In this document: one piece after another, positions 15,483 to 22,583 of the stretch
How positions within the stretch are numbered: position 1 is the stretch's first letter
Layout of the letters: the number at the start of each line of letters is the position of its first letter
Origin: Hymenobacter profundi
GTDB taxonomy: Bacteria > Bacteroidota > Bacteroidia > Cytophagales > Hymenobacteraceae
Assembly (NCBI RefSeq): GCF_019334315.1
Contig: NZ_JAHWGL010000033.1
Coordinates: forward strand, 1 to 43,447
Reading direction: 5' to 3'
Length of the DNA: 43,447 bases
Made by a program: the position numbers and the translations under genes
The notes under the pieces: model-generated
What the model saw: only the letters and a program-made list of their open reading frames with translations
What the model was told of the DNA's origin: nothing
The model's database searches: none

Positions 15483-17486
15483 TTAGTAAGCGTCGTTGTT
15501 GGCTTTCCCCTGAGCTTCGGCCTTGCGGGCCTGCCGGTTGTGTTCGCGCACGAACGTGTCGTAGTCGGGGTATTCCAGTAAGGGAGCAGGGGAGGCCGAG
15601 AAAGACTTGCGCAGTCCGTCGAACTGTAGGAGCTGGTTGAGCATCTTGCCCGAGCCCCGTTTGTTGTAGTACTTGATGTGGGCCAGATGACTGGCGTACT
15701 GGATGTTTTCCGGCGTAGAGCGCACCGCGTCGATGATGTTGGCGAAGCTGATGGAGAAGTCGGAGTTGTCGAGGATCTTTTCTGAGCCCCGCACGAAGGG
15801 TCTTGCGTCGCGGGTGTGGGCGGCACAGGCTTTGGTGGTGTGGCAGATCAGCATGATGAATAGGTTGTAGCGCTTGGCTAGCTCTTTCAATTCCAGCGTG
15901 ATCAGGTTGAAGCGCTCGGTCTCGTCCTTGGCTTTCCCACCCATCACGGACAGTCCATCGATGGCGAGGATGTCCAGCGAGCCGTACAGGCGGATGGTAT
16001 TCTGGATGTCGCGCTCGTAGTCCTGGGTGGTCTTGCCGCCGACGCTAGTGAGGATCAGTTGATCGTTGATCGTCTGCGAGCCCAGTCGGAGCATCTCCCG
16101 GGTATCATCCTTATTCTCACGGGCGTAGCGCTGCAAGCGTTTGCTGGCCGCCAGTCCCTCCTCGGGCTCGAAGTACATGTCCAGGAAGCGGTTCACCGTC
16201 TCCGGCTTGCCCATTTCCATCGACGAGTACAGTACCCGTTGCCCGTAGCCGAGCACGTTATGGGTAATCACATTCTGCAGGAAATAACTCTTGCGCGTAC
16301 CGCCCGAACCGATGAACACCGCCAGCTTGCCTTTCAGGTTGTGCTCCTGGTCTTCGTCGATTTCCGGGAGTAGACACGTCATGGGGGAGGGAGCCTGCGT
16401 GTAGTACTCCAGCCACTCCTCGGTCCAATCACTCCAGATTTCCACCTTGTCGGTGGCCGCGGGCTGGGTGCCCAGTACCGAAGCTTTTGCTTGGGCCTTA
16501 CCCTGCTGGGTGCGCTTGAAAGCGGATTTAACCAACGTTCTCACCTCGTCGTTGGGCAGGGGTACCCCACTGGCGTCGTTGATCAGGCTCACGAGTTGCA
16601 GCACGTGGGTTTCGTACAGGTCGGAATGGTCGAAGAGGTGACAGGCCTGCTTGAATAACTCGTTGTTGCGGTTGCCCGTCTGGGGAGGAGCGAAGAAGTC
16701 CCGGTCGATCGTACTACCCTTGCCGGTGGTGCTCTTGGTGAACGCCGCTACGTCGAAGGTGCGGGCGTACTCCCACAGGGCCGCGAGTTCAGGGATGGCC
16801 ACCTGAGCCGTGAGCTTGGTTTCGGGCTTGTAGTCGGTGCGGGGCTGTGCGGCCAACGCCTCGATTTCTGTGAGGGGCAGGTTGAAGAGCTCTTCGCTGG
16901 TGAGGCCCACCTTGTAGCGGCCGCTTTTCTTGTTCAGGGAGTTGATCACTCGGAACAGGCGGTTGGGGTTGTAAATACCCAGGTCGGCGTCGGCGAAGTT
17001 GCCACCCGCTTTTTTCGCCTCGACGTGCCGGGCCTGCATTTCATCCAGCGTCAGGTCGTGGCACTCGGCGAGCAAACGGGCCGCCAAGACCTGGATTTGT
17101 TGGGGCAGTTGGGGAGAAGGAGCAAACCCACCGAACAGGCTCTGGTGAAAGCCGATGTGAACCCCTTTGCTGCCCGAAAAAGAGAGATAAACTTGCTTGG
17201 GTGAGAGTTGAAACCGCTGGTGCAAACGCCGGAGCAAGTCACGGGCGGACTCCAGCACGCCCCACAAGTCGCCATTGCGGTCCAGATCGAAGTACAGGAA
17301 CTCACAGAAGTAACTCCCGGCAAAGCCCGAGACCGTATGGTTGAGTTGCAGGTGCTCGTAGATCGAGTTGTCGAACCCGAACAGGGAGAGGTAGAATTCC
17401 TCACTGGTGGGGGTCAGGGCAATCTCGGCGCGGGGCTTGACAGTCCCCCGGTTGGTGAGGCTGCCGCGCACAATTTCGTAGTTCAA
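15483..17486 (-). CDS. Primase-helicase (AEP primase fused to RecA/DnaB-like helicase)
   Basis: This encodes 667 residues from ATG 17486. The N-terminal archaeo-eukaryotic-type primase domain shows the metal site 'LYFDLDRNGD' (D67, D69), 'SFSGSKGVHIGF' (S104-H110) and 'NPNRLFRVINSLNKKSG' (about 173-189). A PriCT-like helical domain follows at about 268-325 ('GNRNNELFKQACHLF', 'PLPNDEVRTLVKSAF'). The C-terminal ATPase carries an unusual Walker A, 'IGSGGTRKSYF' (K399, S400), and a Walker B-like 'LDILAIDGLSVMGG'. Such fusions prime and unwind DNA for phage or plasmid replication. It is co-directional with the helicase-loader-like gene 52 bp upstream; together they could replicate the phage part independently of the Rep protein at 37.3 kb. 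Confidence 0.85.
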   Translation of the reverse strand: MNYEIVRGSLTNRGTVKPRAEIALTPTSEEFYLSLFGFDNSIYEHLQLNHTVSGFAGSYFCEFLYFDLDRNGDLWGVLESARDLLRRLHQRFQLSPKQVYLSFSGSKGVHIGFHQSLFGGFAPSPQLPQQIQVLAARLLAECHDLTLDEMQARHVEAKKAGGNFADADLGIYNPNRLFRVINSLNKKSGRYKVGLTSEELFNLPLTEIEALAAQPRTDYKPETKLTAQVAIPELAALWEYARTFDVAAFTKSTTGKGSTIDRDFFAPPQTGNRNNELFKQACHLFDHSDLYETHVLQLVSLINDASGVPLPNDEVRTLVKSAFKRTQQGKAQAKASVLGTQPAATDKVEIWSDWTEEWLEYYTQAPSPMTCLLPEIDEDQEHNLKGKLAVFIGSGGTRKSYFLQNVITHNVLGYGQRVLYSSMEMGKPETVNRFLDMYFEPEEGLAASKRLQRYARENKDDTREMLRLGSQTINDQLILTSVGGKTTQDYERDIQNTIRLYGSLDILAIDGLSVMGGKAKDETERFNLITLELKELAKRYNLFIMLICHTTKACAAHTRDARPFVRGSEKILDNSDFSISFANIIDAVRSTPENIQYASHLAHIKYYNKRGSGKMLNQLLQFDGLRKSFSASPAPLLEYPDYDTFVREHNRQARKAEAQGKANNDAY

Positions 17487-17538
17487 GACAGTAGGGGTAG
17501 AGGTGAAAGAAGAGACAAGGCCAGGAAGGGCCGTTTTC

Positions 17539-18417
17539 TTACTGCTGCCGGCGTTTGAGCCAGCTTTGGGCAGTCAGATTCGCCGAGTCGTACTGCGTGG
17601 TCAGCTTGGGCTTGTTTTGCATATCCCGCAGCACGTCGGCTACGGCCTCGGGCGAATACCGGCGGGTAAGGGCTGCCAACTGACGGGGACGCAGGGGTTC
17701 GGCCATCTGGAAGAGCTTGGGCAACGGGTTGTGCTGCTCCCAGGCTACGAACCGGTCCCAGACCGCACGGTCCTCCTCGCTCAGGGCTGCTACCTCCTCG
17801 GCGTAGCGCTCGGCCAGCGGCAGGAGAGGATTGGCCGGAGAAGCCCGCGCCGGGGACGCCCGGCCCGCGGCCCGGCTTTTCTTGCCTGTCTTGCCAGGGG
17901 GCGGCGGTTCATCGCCTTCCAGGGGTTCTTTCCCCGGTGGTGATTGCCCGGCAAGCGAAGCAGCTTCTTGCCCACTCGCACCCGCACTGACAGCGTTAGC
18001 TGTCTTTCTTTTTGTTTTGTTTAGTTTAGTTTTATGTAGTAGCGGGGTCTCAGGGGGTAAAAGGGGTGGGGAAAGGGTAGGCGAAAGGGGTGGCATAAGG
18101 GGGGTGTTTTTCTTATCCCTTTCCTCATCTTCATCCGGATCGATCAAGTAGTATTGCGTGGTCCAGCCGCGTCCATCCCCATTCTTAAACTCAATCAGGC
18201 CGGCTTGCTTCAAGCGGTTGCGGGCCGTGGTGAACGGGTCCTTGGTCTTCAGTCGCAGCTTCATCAGTAATTCGTCTACTGAGAAGTTGAAGGGATTCTT
18301 CCACCCTAACGCGTTGCAGCGCTCCAGTAATCTGAAGTACACGGCGATGTCATTGGGGGTGAAGGAATGCTCCAGATCCTTGGCCCAGAACTGATTGATC
18401 AGGGAGATGTAATTCAT
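17539..18417 (-). CDS. Phage replication protein O / DnaD-like, winged helix N-terminus
   Basis: This encodes 292 residues from ATG 18417 (MNYISLINQFWAKDLEHSFT). Residues 1-95 form a winged-helix domain ('FTPNDIAVYFRLLERCNALG', 'FSVDELLMKLRLK', 'ARNRLKQAGLIEFKNGDGRG') as in phage replisome organisers. A low-complexity Pro/Lys/Gly-rich linker (about 100-200) is followed by a helical C-terminal domain ending 'TAQSWLKRRQQ', like the tail of DnaD-type loaders. The role would be to bind the origin and load the helicase, probably the primase-helicase encoded next. The upstream frame to 18534 overlaps the preceding gene and is not used. Confidence 0.75.
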   Translation of the reverse strand: MNYISLINQFWAKDLEHSFTPNDIAVYFRLLERCNALGWKNPFNFSVDELLMKLRLKTKDPFTTARNRLKQAGLIEFKNGDGRGWTTQYYLIDPDEDEERDKKNTPLMPPLSPTLSPPLLPPETPLLHKTKLNKTKRKTANAVSAGASGQEAASLAGQSPPGKEPLEGDEPPPPGKTGKKSRAAGRASPARASPANPLLPLAERYAEEVAALSEEDRAVWDRFVAWEQHNPLPKLFQMAEPLRPRQLAALTRRYSPEAVADVLRDMQNKPKLTTQYDSANLTAQSWLKRRQQ

Positions 18418-18428
18418 GGGGCCGACGC

Positions 18429-18881
18429 TTAGGCGGCCTGTTTCTCCGTTGAGGGATGCAGGGGCGAAGATTCCGCCGGCGCAGCCAGTAGCTCCGACAC
18501 CGCCCACTGCTGCTCGCTGGCATCCAAGCCGCATTCATTGATGCCGGCTTCCACGTACACCCGCTGCTGCAAGATGCGGTGCTCGTAGCGGCTGAGCTCG
18601 CCTTCCAGGTACGTTATGATGGGCCGCAAGGCATCGGAGAGGGTCTTCTCGCCCACAAACACGTGCACGTGCTGCGTCTGCGTGCGAATGGTTAGCTCCG
18701 CCGTATCATCCTGTATGGCGTTCCATAAGGCGCGCACGATCTGTTGTTTGGCCGCGTATAGGGTTTGTGCCTCGGCCAGTTGCTCGCGGGAAGTAGGGAA
18801 GTCGTGGCTGTTAAAGCCCTCCTGCCGCTGATGTTGGAGTAAGGCAGAGGCCGAGAAGTTGGGAGATGGCTGACTTTTCAT
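18429..18881 (-). CDS. Hypothetical protein, three-copy paralogous family
   Basis: From the ATG at about 18881 (MKSQPSPNFSASALLQHQRQ) this encodes 150 residues. It shares the layout of the proteins at 12434 and 18981: helix, then 'AELTIRTQTQHVHVFVGEKT' (compare 'LEVTLRSRTQTLTVPVQGKV' in 18981), then a helix pair with 'LSRYEHRILQQRVYVEAG' and a short C-terminal tail. An upstream in-frame ATG at 18971 falls inside a hairpin and extends beyond the family, so it is not preferred. The function is unknown. It ends 12 bp before the replication gene. Confidence 0.65.
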   Translation of the reverse strand: MKSQPSPNFSASALLQHQRQEGFNSHDFPTSREQLAEAQTLYAAKQQIVRALWNAIQDDTAELTIRTQTQHVHVFVGEKTLSDALRPIITYLEGELSRYEHRILQQRVYVEAGINECGLDASEQQWAVSELLAAPAESSPLHPSTEKQAA

Positions 18882-18941
18882 TTTCTTTGTAGTCAAGAGG
18901 TTAGTTGTTTGTGATGGGCACCCCGGCCGGGGTACCTGTAG

Positions 18942-18981
18942 GGCAGAGAGGAGCGCGAGTTCGAATCCCATCCTCTCTGCC
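18942..18981. repeat. Inverted repeat with tRNA T-arm-like loop
   Basis: GGCAGAGAGG (18942-18951) and CCTCTCTGCC (18972-18981) are exact inverse copies. The 20-base loop contains GAGTTCGAATCCC, as in a tRNA T-arm. It starts at the stop codon of the gene at 18981. A similar TTCGAATCCCC element lies at 19491-19505 in the opposite orientation, just after the KilA-N gene stop. There is no anticodon arm, so it is not a tRNA gene; it may be a remnant of a tRNA 3' end or a terminator. Confidence 0.45.
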
Positions 18982-19403
18982 TAAGCGGCCTGTTGCGCCT
19001 CCGGCGCCAGCGTGCGCACTGCCCGGCCCTGCTCGTCGATGGGCGTCAATAGCAGCGTGAGGAGCTTGACGAGCTCCGGCGACTCGCCTTCCCGCGCCAG
19101 GCTTTCGTGTTCGAGGATGATGCGCTGCTGCAAGTCGTGGAGTTGGTCGCCGAGCATCTCGCTCAATAGCAGCGCCAGCGCCGGGCTTACCTTGCCTTGC
19201 ACGGGCACGGTCAAGGTTTGCGTGCGGCTGCGTAGCGTTACTTCCAGGATGCCTTCGGCTTCCGCCTGCCATACACTGTCGTAATCTGCTAGCAGGGCCG
19301 TGTATGCCTTTTGCAAACGGGCGAGCAGCCGGGGATAGAAGTTGGCGTCGAACGCATCGGCGTTGGTGTCGACGTGCTGGAATTGTTGCAGGATGGTTTG
19401 CAT
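18981..19403 (-). CDS. Hypothetical protein, three-copy paralogous family
   Basis: This encodes 140 residues from ATG 19403 (MQTILQQFQHVDTNADAFDA). Residues about 24-110 align with the proteins at 12434 and 18429: 'YPRLLARLQKAYTALLADYD', 'LEVTLRSRTQTLTVPVQGKV', 'LGDQLHDLQQRIILEHESLA', then 'KLLTLLLTPIDEQGRAV'. No domain is recognised. It follows the KilA-N gene and precedes another family member, so two of the three copies are adjacent. The longer frame upstream of the ATG runs into the intergenic T-arm-like element and is disregarded. Confidence 0.65.
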   Translation of the reverse strand: MQTILQQFQHVDTNADAFDANFYPRLLARLQKAYTALLADYDSVWQAEAEGILEVTLRSRTQTLTVPVQGKVSPALALLLSEMLGDQLHDLQQRIILEHESLAREGESPELVKLLTLLLTPIDEQGRAVRTLAPEAQQAA

Positions 19404-19509
19404 GATTCTTGTGGAGGATAAAAGTGGTGATTGATGGAAGGTGGGTGCCCGAATGCGGGGTGCCCATTTTCTTTGGTGGTTGCTGAGAAGGGGGGATTCG
19501 AACCTTGCC

Positions 19510-20286
19510 TTAGCTGGCCGGGGGCAGGTGATTTCCCTGTTTGTGCTGCACAATCAGACGGGCTACCGACTGGGCGGCGCGGGCACACTCCAAGGCGCAG
19601 GCTTTGTTGCCCCGTACCTTTTTCTGCTCGATGCTCTCCGCGGCCAGGATCTCTGCCAGGTGCAGGACCACAAGCTCTTTCTCGCTCATGTGCTCGCGGG
19701 TATTGGCTTTCTCAGACAGCTGCTTGCGCTGGCGGATATGGGACGCTTCCCCACCCCACAGGGGCTTGTAGGTCGCGTTGGTGCACAGACGAAATCCATT
19801 GGGCGTTTTCACCCCGTGGTGGGACAACACCGACACCAACCGACTGCGGGAGGCTTTGCCCATGAACCGGGCTTGAATCTGGCTTTCCGTAAACCCACGT
19901 CGGCGGTAGGCCGCTTCCGCCCGGTCCAGGATCTTGTCGGGGTCTCTCTCCTCAGCCTGCCGCTCGAAGAAGACTTGGTTGACGGCCAAGTGCAGTTCGG
20001 GAGAAAGCCACTTGGCGTAGGACAGCGCCAGCGTCTGCTGAGCGTAGGTGCCGCCGTGGCGCCCAGCCTGGGAAGCGACGAATTCTAATTGCCCCATTTT
20101 TGGGGTAATTAAACTCTGCGCCATGTCCAATAGGTCCACGGTGGATTCACGGGCCAGCCACTCGGTGGGCTTCTTCTTGCGGGGCCGGCCGGCAGCCTTC
20201 CACAAATCGGTCAGGCTCACGCGCTCGGCTTCGTCCCGGCGGATGATCACGCCGTTGAACGCGAAGGGGATGGGGGCCGCACTCAT
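19510..20286 (-). CDS. KilA-N domain protein (phage regulator / antirepressor-like)
   Basis: This encodes 258 residues from ATG 20286. The KilA-N domain occupies about residues 10-110 ('VSLTDLWKAAGRPRKKKPTE', 'STVDLLDMAQS', then 'GGTYAQQTLALSYAKWLSPE', 'LHLAVNQVFFERQ'). The C-terminal half is basic and helical. KilA-N proteins are DNA-binding phage proteins, often antirepressors or toxic early products. It begins 2 bp after the stop of the Cro-like gene, so the two form one early transcript divergent from the repressor gene. It probably helps shift from the repressed to the lytic state. Confidence 0.85.
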   Translation of the reverse strand: MSAAPIPFAFNGVIIRRDEAERVSLTDLWKAAGRPRKKKPTEWLARESTVDLLDMAQSLITPKMGQLEFVASQAGRHGGTYAQQTLALSYAKWLSPELHLAVNQVFFERQAEERDPDKILDRAEAAYRRRGFTESQIQARFMGKASRSRLVSVLSHHGVKTPNGFRLCTNATYKPLWGGEASHIRQRKQLSEKANTREHMSEKELVVLHLAEILAAESIEQKKVRGNKACALECARAAQSVARLIVQHKQGNHLPPAS

Positions 20287-20288
20287 GG

Positions 20289-20501
20289 CTAGGCAGCGAG
20301 TTTGGCTAAGTCCTGGGCCGCATCCAGCGCGCCGCATTCGCGGGCGATGCGTAGGGCTTCAATCACGACTGCATTCCCGGGCTTGCATTTTTTGATTGCA
20401 GCGCTGACCGCTTGTTTCTTAATGCCGAGTCGCTCGGCAATCTTTTGCTGAGACCCACGAGGTAGTAGATCAGCTAATGTGAGGGGTTCTTTGACATCCA
20501 T
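20289..20501 (-). CDS. Cro-like small helix-turn-helix regulator
   Basis: This encodes 70 residues from ATG 20501. A compact helix-turn-helix is visible at about residues 14-35 ('RGSQQKIAERLGIKKQAVSA') and the protein ends in a short helix. It is encoded divergently from the S24 repressor at 20660 and leads the minus-strand early operon. Position, size and fold fit a Cro/CII-like phage regulator that would bind the shared operators in 20502-20659 and compete with the repressor. Confidence 0.8.
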   Translation of the reverse strand: MDVKEPLTLADLLPRGSQQKIAERLGIKKQAVSAAIKKCKPGNAVVIEALRIARECGALDAAQDLAKLAA

Positions 20502-20659
20502 GGTCGCTTGACTTTTCGTGGAAAGAGTTTACTTTGCCGCGTATTTCACTGTCTTTCATTGACAAGTCAAATATAGTCAAACGATAAAATATAAGTCAAG
20601 TCATTGATTTGATTTATTTTACAATCAATCGATTTTCTTTCCGAAAGTCAAATTAATCA
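20502..20659. promoter_or_regulatory. Divergent operator/promoter region of the repressor switch
   Basis: The 158 bp between the divergent regulators are AT-rich and hold the hexamer AGTCAA at 20565-20570, 20575-20580, 20594-20599 and 20646-20651. A reverse copy (TTGACTT) lies at 20508-20514. The first two are exactly 10 bp apart, one helical turn. These are the likely operators for the CI-like and Cro-like proteins. Confidence 0.6.
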
Positions 20660-21355
20660 ATGATAGGTACCACAGCCTCCTTAATAAAATCCTTCCGCAT
20701 ACAAGCTGCTCTTACACAAGAGCAGCTAGGAAATAAAGTTGGAGTAACTAAGGCATCTATTTCTGCCTACGAAAAAGGGAAAGCACAACCTTCTGATCAT
20801 GTGCTTTCACTGTTAGCAAAGGAGTTTGATTTATCAATTGATTCTCTCCGTGGAGGTATACTGGGAGATACACGTTATAACACCGCTCCCCTATTAAGAA
20901 AGGTTGTCCCATTTGGAACAGTTGAATTGACTTTCATCTCTGTGCCAGCTCGCGCCACTTTCGCTGAAGTAGGAGCATCAAAAGCTGACTTTGATCAATT
21001 TGGTACTATTGCGGTACCTATAATGCCTGGAGAGTCGCCAGAACAGCTAGAAAAGTGTGTCGTATTCGAAGTTAATGGTGACTCCATGGAACCTACGTTG
21101 AACCACGGCCAAAGAATCGTTGCTGAGCCTGTGAATGAAGCAGACTGGGAGTACCAATCTGATAGAGTATTCGTAGTAAGCTACGCCGGCTACTTAGTTA
21201 TTAAGCGTATAAAGACAAACCTCCTCCGCCAGAAGTCATATCTAGAACTATGGTCTGATAATGAGAAGAAAGGTGGTGTAAAGACTGCACAACGTAGTGA
21301 AATACGTGGAATATGGAAAGTGCTTCGATTAGATCGAGCTCCTGATATTTATTAA
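20660..21355 (+). CDS. CI/LexA-like repressor with S24 autoprotease domain
   Basis: This encodes 231 residues from ATG 20660. Residues 5-65 are an XRE-type helix-turn-helix ('ALTQEQLGNKVGVTKASISA YEKGK', written with a break). Residues about 85-220 are the S24 peptidase fold with the catalytic Ser142 in 'VNGDSMEPTLNHG' and Lys182 in 'YLVIKRIK'. Repressors of this class hold the lysogenic state and cleave themselves when RecA filaments form after DNA damage. It is divergent from the Cro-like gene. The methyltransferase operon starts 52 bp downstream on the same strand, so defence genes may be co-expressed with the repressor in the dormant state. Confidence 0.9.
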   Translation: MIGTTASLIKSFRIQAALTQEQLGNKVGVTKASISAYEKGKAQPSDHVLSLLAKEFDLSIDSLRGGILGDTRYNTAPLLRKVVPFGTVELTFISVPARATFAEVGASKADFDQFGTIAVPIMPGESPEQLEKCVVFEVNGDSMEPTLNHGQRIVAEPVNEADWEYQSDRVFVVSYAGYLVIKRIKTNLLRQKSYLELWSDNEKKGGVKTAQRSEIRGIWKVLRLDRAPDIY

Positions 21356-21407
21356 CGCCACTTACTCCTCCAAATTTCTTTCATACAGACAGGAAGTAAT
21401 CAAGATC

Positions 21408-22583
21408 ATGTCCAGTAAACGTTTAAATAGCTTACCATTATTTCCTGAATTTCAGCAGAAGAAACGCCAGCTAATAAATAAAAAAAATAATTTAAATAGC
21501 AGGGTTCTACTACATACTTGCGTCCCGCCACATGCTGTTGTTGATTTATTCTGTGGAGTAGGTGGATTAACACATGGTTTACAAACAGAAGGTCTTAATG
21601 TAGTAGCAGGGCTAGATTTTGACAATACTTGTAAGCATGCATTTGAGGCTAATAACAAAGCTAATTTCCTTCATCGTGACATCACGGAAGTTACGGCAGA
21701 TGATATTAGATGTTTATATCCTGAGGGGAAAATCAAAATTCTTGTTGGGTGCGCGCCATGTCAACCGTTTTCACGTGTACCAGGTGAACGTGAAGATAAG
21801 GATGAGAAGTGGCGGCTTCTTTATTCCTTCGCGAATTTAATTAGTGAAGTTCGTCCTGAAATAGTATCGATGGAGAACGTGACTTTATTAGCTAGTTATG
21901 AGAAGGGAAAGGTTTTAAATGACTTTATCGATACGTTAGAATCTTTAGGTTATCATGTCAGCACATATAGAGTAAATGCTGCTAATTACGGCGTCCCTCA
22001 ACGACGTTATAGGCTAGTTTTGTTTGCTTCCCTAATAGGTAAGGTCGATTTGATCAATCCTACTCATCAAAAAGGCAGTTACGTAACAGTGCATGATGCA
22101 ATAGGAAAGTTACCTCATATAACAGCCGGGCAGATTCATGAGCTTGATAAGCTACATAGATCTAGGTCTTTAACAGAAATCAATCAGAGAAGAATAGAGG
22201 CTACTCCTATGGGAGGAGATTGGACTCATTGGCCATCAGAATTACTAACAGGATTGACTTGCCGTGAAACGACTTCTGGCAAACGTTTTACAAGTGCCTA
22301 TGGAAGAATGTCATGGAATGATGTTGCTCCAACATTAACAACCCATTGTACAGGCCTAAGCAACGGACGATATGGTCACCCAGCTCAGCATCGGGCTATA
22401 TCTATTAGAGAGGCTGCTCTATTACAATCCTTCCCACTCAATTATCAATTCTTACCGAGTGAGACTGAGATTCAAATGAGTACATCTGCACTTACGAGAC
22501 ATATAGGTAATGCTGTTCCACCTGCTTTAGGAAGCGCTGTTGCTAAAAGTATTATCCAGCATCTTAATTTTTATTCAAAATAA
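21408..22583 (+). CDS. DNA (cytosine-5) methyltransferase
   Basis: This encodes 391 residues from ATG 21408. All C5-methyltransferase landmarks are present: motif I 'DLFCGVGG' (46-53), motif IV 'GCAPCQPFS' with catalytic Cys118, motif VI 'ENV' (156-158), motif VIII 'QRRYRL' (198-203) and motif X 'GNAVPP' near 367. The target recognition domain lies between VIII and X. It transfers a methyl group from AdoMet to cytosine in a specific site that cannot be read from the sequence. Its stop overlaps the start of the GHKL gene by one base (TAATG), so translation is coupled. It is much more AT-rich than the flanking phage block, which points to separate acquisition. It may protect self DNA from the nuclease at 26486 or supply the self mark for the downstream proteins. 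Confidence 0.93.
   Translation: MSSKRLNSLPLFPEFQQKKRQLINKKNNLNSRVLLHTCVPPHAVVDLFCGVGGLTHGLQTEGLNVVAGLDFDNTCKHAFEANNKANFLHRDITEVTADDIRCLYPEGKIKILVGCAPCQPFSRVPGEREDKDEKWRLLYSFANLISEVRPEIVSMENVTLLASYEKGKVLNDFIDTLESLGYHVSTYRVNAANYGVPQRRYRLVLFASLIGKVDLINPTHQKGSYVTVHDAIGKLPHITAGQIHELDKLHRSRSLTEINQRRIEATPMGGDWTHWPSELLTGLTCRETTSGKRFTSAYGRMSWNDVAPTLTTHCTGLSNGRYGHPAQHRAISIREAALLQSFPLNYQFLPSETEIQMSTSALTRHIGNAVPPALGSAVAKSIIQHLNFYSK

Noticed and set aside
18942..18981. Possible tRNA gene because of the TTCGAATCCC loop and paired 10-bp arms
   Set aside because: There is no D-arm or anticodon arm and only 20 bases between the paired arms; the T-stem also does not pair.
18901..19467. 188-codon minus frame overlapping the gene at 18981
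   Set aside because: It is an off-frame product of the same DNA, with a low-complexity Arg/Ala-rich translation; the overlapping frame matches the three-copy paralogous family.
21619..21840. 73-codon plus frame inside the methyltransferase gene
   Set aside because: It is an off-frame shadow; the main frame contains methyltransferase motifs I and IV in the same stretch.
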